From contig DATHBD010000073.1 of assembly GCA_035296325.1 (NCBI GenBank), forward strand, positions 66,712 to 130,711: a DNA stretch of 64,000 bases, read 5' to 3'. Under the pieces are notes generated by a model. It was not told where the DNA came from and did no database searches. It saw only the letters and a program-made list of their open reading frames with translations. The translations under genes and the position numbers were made by a program. This DNA comes from DATHBD01 sp035296325. GTDB lineage: Bacteria; Actinomycetota; Actinomycetes; Mycobacteriales; Micromonosporaceae. Shown here piece by piece: positions 33,617-41,875 of the stretch; within the stretch, counting starts at the first letter, position 1; every line of letters begins with the position of its first letter.

Positions 33617-34981
33617 TCAGCGGGCCACGAGGTCGGTGACGGATGCCCCGAGCTGAACGACGGTCAGGTGGCCGCCGCCGGTCAGCGACGTCGGCACGCC
33701 TGTGGTGCCGGCGACCGAGCGGGTACGGGTGTCGATCGCCGTGACGCGCCCCTCACCGCCGCTGGTGACGAACGCGATCCTGCCGTCCGGCGCGATTGCG
33801 GTGGCGCGGCTCTCGGCGCCGGCCGCCGGCCTGCCTTCCACGGGGGCCTTCGCCAGCGGGGCGAGGGCAACGGTTCCCACCACTCGCCGGTAGGTGGGCG
33901 AGCGGGGGTCGGCGTCGATCAGGGTGGTGGTGTCTCCCTGCGGCGACACGGTGGTGACGGCGGCGTATCGCGGGGACAGTGCCAGCCGCCCGGGCAGGCC
34001 GTCGGGCAGCTTGGTCAGGGTGGAGCTGGCTGTCGAGGTGTCGAGCACGTGCACGTGGTTGCGCTGATCTGCCCACTGCGCCGGAGCCAGTCCGGTGTCC
34101 TCGGCCGCCGAGCCCCACATGGTGCGGTCGTCGGCGCTCCAGCGCGGCCGGTACACCTGAACGATGTTGCGGGTGGTGGAGTAGGCGACGCTCACGGGAG
34201 TGACCAGTTCCGTTGCCTTCAGGGCAACGCCGTCGATCCCGTCCGCCGTTGTGCTGAAGTGGCGGTCGCCGTGGCGGGACACGGCCGAGCCGTGGTTGGC
34301 GGCGCCCAGCGGCGCGCTGCTCGTCGCCGCCGGCACCCGACTCGCCAGGACGTCAGCCAGGGGGAAGGTCTGGAACTTCCCGCCGGCCGCGGTGACGATC
34401 TGGGTGGGCCGTCCGCCGAAGGTGACCTGCACCTCGGTGTAGTCGTCGCCCACCTTGTCCACCGTCACGGGGAGTTGGCGGACGGCGAAGGTGTGCAGGT
34501 CGACGATGGTGACGGTCTGGTCGGGTGAGTTCTCGTACGCGGAAGTGATGCCGTAGTAGCGCAGCGACGGGTCGACGGCCGCCCACGCGGCGCCGGCCCA
34601 CTCGCGCCCACCGGTCGGGATGGCGGCCGACCGCTCGACGCGCGGCCGACCCGCCCGGCTGATCCGCACAGCGTGGACGGTGCCGTGCTCGTCGGCGAGG
34701 ATCACGCGACCGTCCGGCAACGGCACGGTGCCGGCGTGCACGTCGATGTCGATGTCGTCGAGGGAGCCGGTGCGGCGCAGGTCCGAGGCGCGCAGCACGT
34801 GCGCCGCGGCGGCGGCCGCGTCGGCTACCACCAGGAAGGTGTTCCCGTCCGCCGGAGCAGACGGCGCCGCAGCGGCGGGCCCGCCGGGGCCCAGAGCGAG
34901 CCCGAGCGCCACCGCCGAACCGATCGCCGCGAGCACACGTCGCCGGGCCAGTTTTCCCCGAACCACAGATGTCGATGTCAT
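33617..34981 (-). CDS. Secreted beta-propeller protein, AztD-like zinc metallochaperone
   Basis: A 454-residue product with a signal of Tat type (ARRRVLAAIGSAVALGLALG, about residues 12-31). Repeated propeller blades are visible: VLRASDLRRTGSLDDIDIDVHAGTVPLPDGRVILADEHG, HVLDTSTASSTLTKLPDGLPGRLALSP, AFVTSGGEGRVTAIDTRT. Several His-rich turns (HGSAVSRHGDRHF, NHVHVLD) could hold zinc. The plan resembles AztD, a periplasmic or secreted zinc chaperone that hands zinc to an ABC transporter binding protein. The strongest support is a Zur-box-like sequence inside the promoter (34995-35009). The cognate transporter is not in the window. The zinc role is inference; other secreted propeller proteins are possible. 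Confidence 0.6.
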   Translation of the reverse strand: MTSTSVVRGKLARRRVLAAIGSAVALGLALGPGGPAAAAPSAPADGNTFLVVADAAAAAAHVLRASDLRRTGSLDDIDIDVHAGTVPLPDGRVILADEHGTVHAVRISRAGRPRVERSAAIPTGGREWAGAAWAAVDPSLRYYGITSAYENSPDQTVTIVDLHTFAVRQLPVTVDKVGDDYTEVQVTFGGRPTQIVTAAGGKFQTFPLADVLASRVPAATSSAPLGAANHGSAVSRHGDRHFSTTADGIDGVALKATELVTPVSVAYSTTRNIVQVYRPRWSADDRTMWGSAAEDTGLAPAQWADQRNHVHVLDTSTASSTLTKLPDGLPGRLALSPRYAAVTTVSPQGDTTTLIDADPRSPTYRRVVGTVALAPLAKAPVEGRPAAGAESRATAIAPDGRIAFVTSGGEGRVTAIDTRTRSVAGTTGVPTSLTGGGHLTVVQLGASVTDLVAR

Positions 34982-34987
34982 GGCCGA

Positions 34988-35016
34988 ACCTTATTGGAAG
35001 TGATTTTCATTGTCTA
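34988..35016 (-). promoter_or_regulatory. Promoter with Zur-like box, leaderless transcript predicted
   Basis: On the minus strand, TAGACA (35016-35011) and TAAGGT (34993-34988) are 17 bases apart. The plus-strand string TGGAAGTGATTTTCA (34995-35009) fills the spacer; it matches the actinobacterial Zur-type palindrome TGAAAATGATTTTCA at 13 of 15 positions. The start would fall at or next to the A of the ATG (34981), so the mRNA may lack a leader, and no Shine-Dalgarno is present. Confidence 0.6.
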
Positions 35017-35136
35017 GTAGCCCGGATCCGGATGGCCGGGCAGGCGACGACGCCTACCGTCTCGCCGGAAATGCCCGCTCTGTCGGGTCGGTCGTGCCGG
35101 AAAGGGCCCGCGCCGGACAAGCGGGTCGCGGACGCC

Positions 35137-35164
35137 TTGACCGCCACGGCATGGCAGGTAGCAT
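35137..35164 (+). promoter_or_regulatory. Promoter of the beta-helix/ricin enzyme gene
   Basis: TTGACC (35137-35142) and TAGCAT (35159-35164) are 16 bases apart. The predicted start is near 35171, inside the palindrome at 35169-35180. Confidence 0.5.
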
Positions 35165-35168
35165 GCCC

Positions 35169-35180
35169 GTGACCGGTCAC
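35169..35180. promoter_or_regulatory. Palindromic operator GTGACCGGTCAC at the transcription start
   Basis: A perfect 12-base palindrome covering the predicted +1 of the beta-helix enzyme gene. It shares ACCGGTCACATT with the site upstream of the apiosidase fusion gene, and the ACCGGT core with the PL4 operator. Confidence 0.5.
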
Positions 35181-35237
35181 ATTGACGGAGTCGAATGTTG
35201 GATGCGGCACCGGCATCCCGCGAAGGGAGCATCACCC

Positions 35238-37772
35238 GTGCATTTCCCCACAGCTCTGCGTCGTCGATCCGTCGTGCTCACCGCCGGCGTTGGCGCCGTG
35301 ACGGTGGCGGCCGCGGTGCTCGGCGTCGCGGCGATGCCGACCGCCTCCGCGGCCACCGCCACCTACTACGTCACCCCGACGGGTAATGACGCCGATGCCG
35401 GCACGTCGACCGGCACGGCGTTCCGGACGATCCAGCGCTGTGCCACCGTCGCCGCCCCCGGCGACACGTGCGAGATCGCCGGCGGCGTATACCGGGAGAC
35501 GGTCACCCCGCCACGCTCGGGCACCGCCGGCGCGTCGATCACCTTCCGCGCCGCTCCGGGCGCCAAGGTGACCATCGATGGCACCGACCAGGTGACCGGC
35601 TGGACCCGGGAGAGCGGCAACATCTACCGCGCACCGGTCACGCTGGCGGGCACCGCGGCGCAGCCGTACAGTTCGACGCCGTACCCGGCCAACGACGACC
35701 TATGGGCGAACCAGGTCTTCCGGAACGGCACCGCGGTGCCCGAAGCGGCGTACCCGGCGCCGAGCAGCGACCCGTGGGCGCAGAACTTCATCTCCGGTGG
35801 GTACAGCGCCTCCGCCACCGCACTGACGTACAACAGCTTTCCGGCGTTCGGTGACATGACCGGTGCGGTGGCCTACTTCGCCGGCGGCTGGGTTGCCACG
35901 TCCGCCACGGTGACCGGCGGCAACCTCAACGGCACGAACAAGACGCTGACCATCAGCTCGCCGTTCGGCAACGGCAACAACAACCGGTTCCGGCTCGTCG
36001 GCAAGCGGGCGTTCCTGACCGGCCAGAACCAGTGGTACTACGACGCGGCGGCGCGCCAACTGCTGCTCTGGGCACCGGGCGGCGGGGTGCCGGCCGACAT
36101 CTACGCCAAGAAGCGCAACTACGCCTTCGATCTGCGGGACCGCAGCCACATCAACGTCACGAACATCGGCATGTTCGCCTCGTCCATCCCGACGAGTGAC
36201 ACCAGCACCAACATCGTGCTGGACGGGCTCGACGGTCGGTACCTCTCGCACTGGCAGACCGCGCAGTACGACTCCAGCATGCACTCGCACGGGGTGTACG
36301 AGGCGAACCACCGCTTCGACAGCGGCGTGCTGCTGCACGGCCGTAACCACATCCTGCGCAACAGCACCCTGCAGATGTCGGCCGGCAACGGCGTCAACGT
36401 CAAGGGGTCCGGGCACACCGTCACCAACAACCACATCCACAACGTCGGGTACAACGCCACCTATACGGCCGCGGTCACCATCGAGAACGGCGTCAGCGAT
36501 CTGACCATCACCCGGAACACGCTCCACGACACGGGGCGCGACGCCATCAACATGGACGTGAACACGTACCCGAATCCGGGGTACCGCAACATGCGGATCG
36601 CCTACAACAACATCTACGCGTACGCGAAGATCGCCTGGGATCTCGGCGGCATCTACGTCTGCTGCAACACCTCGATGGCTGGTTCGCGGATCGACCACAA
36701 CTGGATCCACGACCCGGTGCACACGGGCAACGGCCTGCACCTGGACAACGGCACCATGGACATCACCGTCGACCACAACGTCATCTGGGGCCTGAAGAGC
36801 ACGGGCGACATCAACCACGGCGGCAACGGCATCAACTTCGGCGGCAACACCAACCGCCCACCGGCCGGGACGGACCTGCCCTACCTGCGCGGCGCGATCC
36901 ACAACAACACCATCGTGTCCGGCAAGGGCTACACGGTGTTCAACTACTTCGCCCGGGCCGGCCATGTCGCGAACACCACGATCAAGAACAACATCCTGGA
37001 CGGCGCGAAGCCGGCGAACCAGGACTACGGATACATCGCCGGCGGCAATCCCGACGACGCCGCCAACCTCGTCACGACCCGGAGCAACACCGGCACCGGG
37101 ACCGATCCGATGTACACCAACGCCGCCGGCGGCGACTACACCGTGCGCGCCGGCTCGCCGGCGATCGACGCCGGGATCGCGGTCCCGGGCATCACGGACG
37201 GCTTCACCGGCGCCCGCCCCGACGTCGGCGCATACGAGGCCGGCACCCCGGCGTGGCGGCCGGGGCACGATTTCACCACCGTCGGCACACCACCGGTGTC
37301 ACCGACGGTGGGTGCCACGCCGAGTGGCGGCACCACGCCGCCGGCCACCGGTGCCACGTACAAGGTCGTCAGTCGCGGCAGCGGCAAGGTGTTGGGCGTG
37401 GCGGCGGCGTCCGCCGCGGACGGTGCCGCCGTCGTGCAGCAGAGCGACAGCGGCGCCGCCAGCCAGCGGTGGCAGGCGGTGGACGCGGGAGCCGGCTACG
37501 TGAAGCTGGTCAACCGCGCCAGCGGCAAGGTCCTGGACGTCACCGCCCGGTCCCTGCTGGACGGCGCGGCGGTCATCCAGTGGGCCGACAAGGGTGCCGC
37601 CAACCAGCACTGGCAGCTGGTCGACGCGGGGGGTGGCTTCAGCAAGCTGGTCAACCGCAACAGCGGCAAGGTCCTCGACGTCACCGGTGCCTCGTCGGAG
37701 GACGGCGTCGCCCTGGTCCAGTGGACCGACCGCAACGGCACCAACCAGCAGTGGTCCCTGGTCGTGGCGTAG
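35238..37772 (+). CDS. Secreted right-handed beta-helix polysaccharide-active protein with C-terminal ricin lectin
   Basis: An 844-residue product. The GTG at 35238 follows AAGGGAG and opens a classic signal peptide (about 1-38, ending TASA). TYYVTPTGNDADAGTSTGTAFRTIQRC is the usual N-cap of secreted parallel beta-helix enzymes. The core (to about residue 680) has repeated coils rich in N, G and I/V (e.g. NHIHNVGYNATYTAAVTIENGVSDLTITRNTLHDTG), as in PL1/PL9/GH28-type enzymes and epimerases. After a Pro/Thr linker comes a ricin B beta-trefoil (about 703-844) with three repeats ending QRW/QHW/QQW. Pectin-related activity is suggested by the family and by the neighbouring pectin enzymes, but catalytic residues were not identified. 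Confidence 0.8.
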   Translation: MHFPTALRRRSVVLTAGVGAVTVAAAVLGVAAMPTASAATATYYVTPTGNDADAGTSTGTAFRTIQRCATVAAPGDTCEIAGGVYRETVTPPRSGTAGASITFRAAPGAKVTIDGTDQVTGWTRESGNIYRAPVTLAGTAAQPYSSTPYPANDDLWANQVFRNGTAVPEAAYPAPSSDPWAQNFISGGYSASATALTYNSFPAFGDMTGAVAYFAGGWVATSATVTGGNLNGTNKTLTISSPFGNGNNNRFRLVGKRAFLTGQNQWYYDAAARQLLLWAPGGGVPADIYAKKRNYAFDLRDRSHINVTNIGMFASSIPTSDTSTNIVLDGLDGRYLSHWQTAQYDSSMHSHGVYEANHRFDSGVLLHGRNHILRNSTLQMSAGNGVNVKGSGHTVTNNHIHNVGYNATYTAAVTIENGVSDLTITRNTLHDTGRDAINMDVNTYPNPGYRNMRIAYNNIYAYAKIAWDLGGIYVCCNTSMAGSRIDHNWIHDPVHTGNGLHLDNGTMDITVDHNVIWGLKSTGDINHGGNGINFGGNTNRPPAGTDLPYLRGAIHNNTIVSGKGYTVFNYFARAGHVANTTIKNNILDGAKPANQDYGYIAGGNPDDAANLVTTRSNTGTGTDPMYTNAAGGDYTVRAGSPAIDAGIAVPGITDGFTGARPDVGAYEAGTPAWRPGHDFTTVGTPPVSPTVGATPSGGTTPPATGATYKVVSRGSGKVLGVAAASAADGAAVVQQSDSGAASQRWQAVDAGAGYVKLVNRASGKVLDVTARSLLDGAAVIQWADKGAANQHWQLVDAGGGFSKLVNRNSGKVLDVTGASSEDGVALVQWTDRNGTNQQWSLVVA

Positions 37773-37791
37773 CCGCACGGGTCGACCGGAT

Positions 37792-37820
37792 GCGCGGGCG
37801 CCGCGGTGCGGCGCCCGCGC
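37792..37820. terminator. Bidirectional terminator hairpin
   Basis: GCGCGGGCGCCG (37792-37803) pairs with CGGCGCCCGCGC (37809-37820) around a 5-base loop, between the convergent beta-helix and azoreductase genes. Confidence 0.7.
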
Positions 37821-37826
37821 CCGGTC

Positions 37827-38486
37827 TCAGGCCACCGGGGTGGCTACCCGCTGGGCGAGTTCTCCGCCGTGCGCCTGGGCGGCGCGGTGCGCGTGGTGAA
37901 GGGACTGCTCAGCCAGATCACGCAACGCCGCCATCGCGGGATTGACCCCGGCGAGCGTCAGCTCCGCCTCGATGATCTTGAGGTCCAGCCCGAAGACGTC
38001 CGCCAGAATCCGCCGCAGCCATGGCGTGCTGTGGTCCCAGCCGTCCCGGGGCGTACCGGGTCCGTAGGCCCCGCCGCGCGAGACCACCAGAACGGCGGGC
38101 CGGCCGGCGATCGGTGAGGTCGTGCCGGGCGCGAATCGGGGGTCGGTGAAGAGCATGTCCATCCATGCCTTCACCGTCTGCGGGACCCCGAAGTTGTACA
38201 GCGGCACGGCGAAGACGTACGCGTCGGCTCCGATCAGCTCATCAGCCAGGCCGGCCGCCAGCGCGGCCGCCGCCGCCTGCTCGGGTGTGCGCTTGTCGGC
38301 CGGGATCCGCTGCCCGCTGGCGGCCGAGATCCAGGACTCCGGCCGCAGCGGAGCGGTGCCCACGTTGCGTCGCGTCACCGTCGAGTACGGGTACTCGGAG
38401 CGCCAGGCCGCCTCGACGGTGTCGGCCACCTCGGTGCTGACCGAACCCGCGGTGCGGATACTGCCGTCCAGCCGGAACAGGTTCAT
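37827..38486 (-). CDS. FMN-dependent NADH-azoreductase / flavodoxin-fold oxidoreductase
   Basis: A 219-residue protein with the flavodoxin-2 fold: an N-terminal beta strand with RLDGSIRTAGSVS for the FMN phosphate, and the motif VPLYNFGVPQTVKAWMDMLF typical of AzoR/NQO-like quinone reductases. VVSRGGAYGPGTPRDGWDH lies near the flavin. Such enzymes reduce quinones and azo compounds by two electrons and protect against electrophile stress. The ATG at 38486 follows GGAGGGA. The divergent MarR gene 110 bases away is its likely regulator. Confidence 0.88.
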   Translation of the reverse strand: MNLFRLDGSIRTAGSVSTEVADTVEAAWRSEYPYSTVTRRNVGTAPLRPESWISAASGQRIPADKRTPEQAAAAALAAGLADELIGADAYVFAVPLYNFGVPQTVKAWMDMLFTDPRFAPGTTSPIAGRPAVLVVSRGGAYGPGTPRDGWDHSTPWLRRILADVFGLDLKIIEAELTLAGVNPAMAALRDLAEQSLHHAHRAAQAHGGELAQRVATPVA

Positions 38487-38520
38487 GGGAGTCCCTCCGT
38501 GATAGGCGGTTGTGAAGATA

Positions 38521-38549
38521 GTCTTACACGCAGAACGTCTTGGTATCAA
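38521..38549 (-). promoter_or_regulatory. Promoter of the azoreductase gene
   Basis: On the minus strand, TTGATA (38549-38544) and TAAGAC (38526-38521) are 17 bases apart. It lies in the shared regulatory region with the MarR-family gene, where a MarR operator would be expected, but no clear palindrome stood out. Confidence 0.45.
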
Positions 38550-38596
38550 CATTTCTTCCCTGCTGCGGAACGTCGTACCATGGAGGGGTGAAAACT

Positions 38597-39148
38597 GTGA
38601 GCCGCACCGCCACAGGTGACGCGTGCGCCCCGGGCGGCTCGCAGTGCGCCGGTCTGGACGCCGACCTGGGGTGGGCGCTCGGCGTCGTGTTCCGCAGCTA
38701 CGCGAAGCGCGCCGACGCCGCCGTCTGCGACCTGCCCGGGGGCCCGCGCGGCTACCAGGTGCTCGCCGCCGCCGAATCCGGGTCTGCCGCCACCCAACTG
38801 GCGCTCGCGCAGCAGCTCGGCGTCGACCGCACGGTGATGACGTACCTGCTCGACGACCTGGAGCGTGCCGCACTGATCGAGCGTCGCCCCGACCCGGCGG
38901 ATCGCCGCGCCCGCCGCATCGTCGCCACCGACCAGGGCCTCACCCTGCTCGCCGAGCTACGCGGACAGCTCGCCCGGGCAGAGGACCAGGTCCTCGGCGT
39001 GCTGGGCGAGACGGACCGGGAAACCTTCCGTGACCTGCTGCAGCGGCTCGCCACCCAGGCCGACGCGCAGGACCCGGTAGGCATGTGCAACGTCGCGAAG
39101 GATGCCCGGAACGCCGCTGCCGTACGTGGCGCGGCGGTCGACGGCTGA
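38597..39148 (+). CDS. MarR-family transcriptional regulator
   Basis: A 183-residue winged-helix protein. GYQVLAAAESGSAATQLALAQQLGVDRTVMTYLLDDLERAALIERRPDPADRRARRIVATDQG contains the helix-turn-helix, the recognition helix and the wing with the conserved D-R-R. The GTG at 38597 was chosen because GGAGGGG ends about nine bases upstream; a GTG nine bases earlier is too close to it. Cys residues (in the N-terminal DAC and AVCDLP, and MCNVA near the end) could allow redox or electrophile sensing, fitting control of the divergent azoreductase gene. This is inferred from position. Confidence 0.88.
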   Translation: MSRTATGDACAPGGSQCAGLDADLGWALGVVFRSYAKRADAAVCDLPGGPRGYQVLAAAESGSAATQLALAQQLGVDRTVMTYLLDDLERAALIERRPDPADRRARRIVATDQGLTLLAELRGQLARAEDQVLGVLGETDRETFRDLLQRLATQADAQDPVGMCNVAKDARNAAAVRGAAVDG

Positions 39149-39290
39149 TCCGGGCCGGGCCCTGCGGTCAGTAGCGCCGCACGCACGCTTCGCGTAACCT
39201 CACTGCCGTCGATGCAGGAGTGCAAGCGGGGAGCCATGATCAGCGTCGCTGTGCTTCATCCTGCCGAGCGCCGAGGGTGAGCGCCGGCAG

Positions 39291-40220
39291 ATGGCGGTTC
39301 TCGAGGTCACTGACGTCGTCAGGCGGTTCGGCACCAAGCGGACGGTGATGGCCCTGCAAGGGCTCAGCATGACGGTCGACGCGGGCGAGATCGTCGGCCT
39401 GCTGGGGGTGAACGGCGCGGGCAAGACCACGCTCGTCAAGATCGTGTCGACGCTGCTGCTGCCGACGTCCGGCACGGCGCGGGTCTGCGGCTTCGACGTC
39501 GTGTCGCAGGGGCGCGACGCCCGGGCACACCTCGGGGTGGTCTTCGGCGGCGACCGGGGGCTGTACGGCCGGCTCTCCGCACTGGACAATCTGATCTTCT
39601 TCGGCGGCCTGTCCGGCATCCGCCGCGGGCTGCGCCGACGGGCGATGGAGACACTGGAACAGGTCGGCCTCGCGGAGCGGGCCGGCACCCGGGTCGAGAC
39701 CCTGTCCCGCGGCATGCGCCAGCGCCTGCACCTGGCGGCCGGCCTCCTGCACCAACCCCGGTTGCTGCTCCTCGACGAACCCACCACGGGCCTGGACGTC
39801 GTGGAGGCCCAGCGGCTGCGCGACCACGTCGCCGGGTTGGCCCGTGCCGGGGTGGCCGTGCTGCTCACGTCGCACTATCCCGTCGATGTCGACCAGCTCG
39901 CCACCAGGGTGGTCGTACTGGAGTCCGGGGTGGACCGCAACGACCTGCCGATCGGGCGGTTCCGGGAGCTGGCCGGCTTCGTGGCCGAGGTCCGGGTGTC
40001 CGGCAGCGGTCCGGAGCCGCGCCCCGGCACCGCCGACGAGGACATCGAGATCCGACGCACGCCGGACGGCTGGACCATGACCTGCCGGTTACGCCGGTGG
40101 GACATGGCGGCGTGGAACATGGTCACCGCCCTCACCCAGGGCCTCACGGTCACCGATCTGCAGGTCTCACCGGTGGACCTGGAGCAGGTCCTGCAGTCGC
40201 TGCTCGGTGGCCGGCGGTGA
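39291..40220 (+). CDS. ABC transporter ATP-binding protein
   Basis: A 309-residue ATPase. Walker A GVNGAGKT lies at about residues 41-48, the signature as LSRGMRQRL, Walker B as LLLLDEP, and the switch His in LTSHYP. It resembles exporters of the DrrA/natA class for drugs, lipids or polysaccharides. A C-terminal extension of about 80 residues follows the core (VSGSGPEPRPG...LEQVLQSLLGG). No good Shine-Dalgarno precedes the ATG. Its stop overlaps the GTG of the first permease gene. Confidence 0.92.
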   Translation: MAVLEVTDVVRRFGTKRTVMALQGLSMTVDAGEIVGLLGVNGAGKTTLVKIVSTLLLPTSGTARVCGFDVVSQGRDARAHLGVVFGGDRGLYGRLSALDNLIFFGGLSGIRRGLRRRAMETLEQVGLAERAGTRVETLSRGMRQRLHLAAGLLHQPRLLLLDEPTTGLDVVEAQRLRDHVAGLARAGVAVLLTSHYPVDVDQLATRVVVLESGVDRNDLPIGRFRELAGFVAEVRVSGSGPEPRPGTADEDIEIRRTPDGWTMTCRLRRWDMAAWNMVTALTQGLTVTDLQVSPVDLEQVLQSLLGGRR

Positions 40221-40996
40221 TTTCCGGCCCGGTCGGGGACGCGTTGTGGGCGGCGTGGCGCGGCATGGTCCTGCAGGTGCACGAGGCCCGCCGCTCGCCA
40301 GTCCTGCTCGTCCACGGTTTCGTCCAGCCGCTCGTCATCGTTCACCTCGTTCTCTACACGCGCCAGGTGACCCAGCCCGAGTACGTCGGTCAGGTGCTGG
40401 CCGGCGCCACCACGCTGTCGCTGTGGACCGTGGTCCTCTGGTCGTCGGGCACCATGTTGCTGCGCGACCGGATGGCCGGAGCGCTGGCCACGATCATGGC
40501 GCGTCCGTTTCCGCTCACCGCGATCCTGCTGGGCCGTACGCTGTTCGTCGCGCTCTCGGCCATCGTGTCCAACGGGCTGGTCGTCGCGCTGGTGACCCTG
40601 ACCCGGGACGGCCCACCACCGGCCCTGCCGCTGCCGGGCACCCTGCTGGTGCTCGCCGGGATGGCAGCCGCATCCGCGGCGTGCCTCGGGGTGCTGCTCG
40701 GCGCCGTCGTCCTCGTGTCCCGCGGCGCGGCCATGGTGATCGACACCTTCGTGTACGTCGTCTTCGTCCTGGGCGGGCTGCTCATTCCGGTCGGCCTGCT
40801 GCCGGCGGTACTGCGCTGGCCGGCGGAGGCGGTGAGTCTGCACCATGTGGCCGTGATGATCTCCCACCGACACCTCGACCCGGCGCAGACGCTCGCCGTG
40901 GTCGGACTGTCGCTGGCCTATCTGGGCGCCGGGATCGTGGTGATGGGAGCGGCCGCGCGACGAGCCCGCCGGGAGGGAACCCTTGACCTCATCTGA
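40217..40996 (+). CDS. ABC transporter permease (ABC-2 type)
   Basis: A 259-residue membrane protein with six probable spans (e.g. LVIVHLVLYTR, FVALSAIVSNGLVVALVTL, LLVLAGMAAASAACLGVLLGAVVLV, FVYVVFVLGGLLIPVGLLPAVL). The layout fits ABC-2 permeases, whose loop VLRWPAEAVSLHHV near the fifth span is typical. The GTG overlaps the ATPase stop, and the next permease gene overlaps this one by 14 bases, so the three genes form a translationally coupled exporter. Confidence 0.85.
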   Translation: MISGPVGDALWAAWRGMVLQVHEARRSPVLLVHGFVQPLVIVHLVLYTRQVTQPEYVGQVLAGATTLSLWTVVLWSSGTMLLRDRMAGALATIMARPFPLTAILLGRTLFVALSAIVSNGLVVALVTLTRDGPPPALPLPGTLLVLAGMAAASAACLGVLLGAVVLVSRGAAMVIDTFVYVVFVLGGLLIPVGLLPAVLRWPAEAVSLHHVAVMISHRHLDPAQTLAVVGLSLAYLGAGIVVMGAAARRARREGTLDLI

Positions 40997-41783
40997 CCGA
41001 CTGGCCGGGCGGGATCTGCCCTTTCTGGTGCAGCTCCCGTTGATCGCCACCCGGGACTACATCATCAACCGCAGTGGCTGGGTGGCCGCGTGGAGCATGC
41101 CGGTCCGAGCCACCCTGCAGGCTGCCTTCGTGACACTCACCGGCTTGTTCGCCGGGGGCGCCGTCGGGCGCGACTACGCCTTCGTCGGCGCGGTGGCGTT
41201 CGCCGCGTCACCCTGGGCGCTCGGCGGGGTGTCCGACGCCATGCTGGAGGACCGCAGCCAAGGGGCGGTGTACCGGCTGCGTCTGGGCCGGCTGCCCATG
41301 CTCGCGTTGATCTGCCTGCGGTCGCCTCCGTTTCTGATTCAGGCGCTGGTGGCGATGGTGTGTGGTGCGCTGGTGGCCGGGCCGGTGCTGGTGGGCGTGG
41401 ACCTGTCGCTGCGGGTGGTGCTCGTTCTGCCGGTCCTGGCGGTCGGCGTCGTCAGCATGCTCTGCATGGGCATCGCGGTGGGCTCCACCGGCGGCAGCCC
41501 GCGCACCGACATCCTGCTGTCCAACCTGGCCCAGTATTTGATTCTGCTGGCCAGCGGTGTACTGCTGCCGCCCGGACGATTGCCGGTGCTTGATACGGTC
41601 GGCCAGTTTCTGCCGCTTCGGCATGCGGTGGCCGCCGCGCATTCGTGGCTCGCAGGCGCGCCACGCTGGTCGGAGTTGGGATGGGAACTGCTGGTGGCGG
41701 CCGGTTGGCTGACGATAGCCGCCGGATGCGTCGCCGCGCAGTCGGCGCTGGCCCGGCGATACGCCCTTGACGATTTGAGCTAG
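40983..41783 (+). CDS. ABC transporter permease, second subunit
   Basis: A 266-residue membrane protein with a TTG start supported by GGGAGGG just upstream and by overlap with the preceding gene. It has about six spans (ALICLRSPPFLIQALVAMVCGALVAG, VVLVLPVLAVGVVSMLCMGIAVG, LLVAAGWLTIAAGCVAAQSALA) and a LPVLDTVGQFLPLRHAVAAAHSWLAG loop typical of ABC-2 permeases before the last span. It should pair with the previous permease as a heterodimer. The cargo is unknown; glycosyltransferase genes follow, so a saccharide or glycolipid is possible. Confidence 0.82.
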   Translation: MTSSDRLAGRDLPFLVQLPLIATRDYIINRSGWVAAWSMPVRATLQAAFVTLTGLFAGGAVGRDYAFVGAVAFAASPWALGGVSDAMLEDRSQGAVYRLRLGRLPMLALICLRSPPFLIQALVAMVCGALVAGPVLVGVDLSLRVVLVLPVLAVGVVSMLCMGIAVGSTGGSPRTDILLSNLAQYLILLASGVLLPPGRLPVLDTVGQFLPLRHAVAAAHSWLAGAPRWSELGWELLVAAGWLTIAAGCVAAQSALARRYALDDLS

Positions 41784-41875
41784 ACCAATGTGGACTAGGT
41801 AACCAAGGGCGGCGCACAGCACCAACCCGCCATCGTCCGGACACGGCACAGCACAGCACACAACGGGGGTATTTC

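Noticed and set aside
35700..37268. A 522-codon minus-strand frame opposite the beta-helix enzyme
   Set aside because: Val/Asp/Gly-rich shadow; the plus strand carries a signal peptide, beta-helix and ricin repeats.
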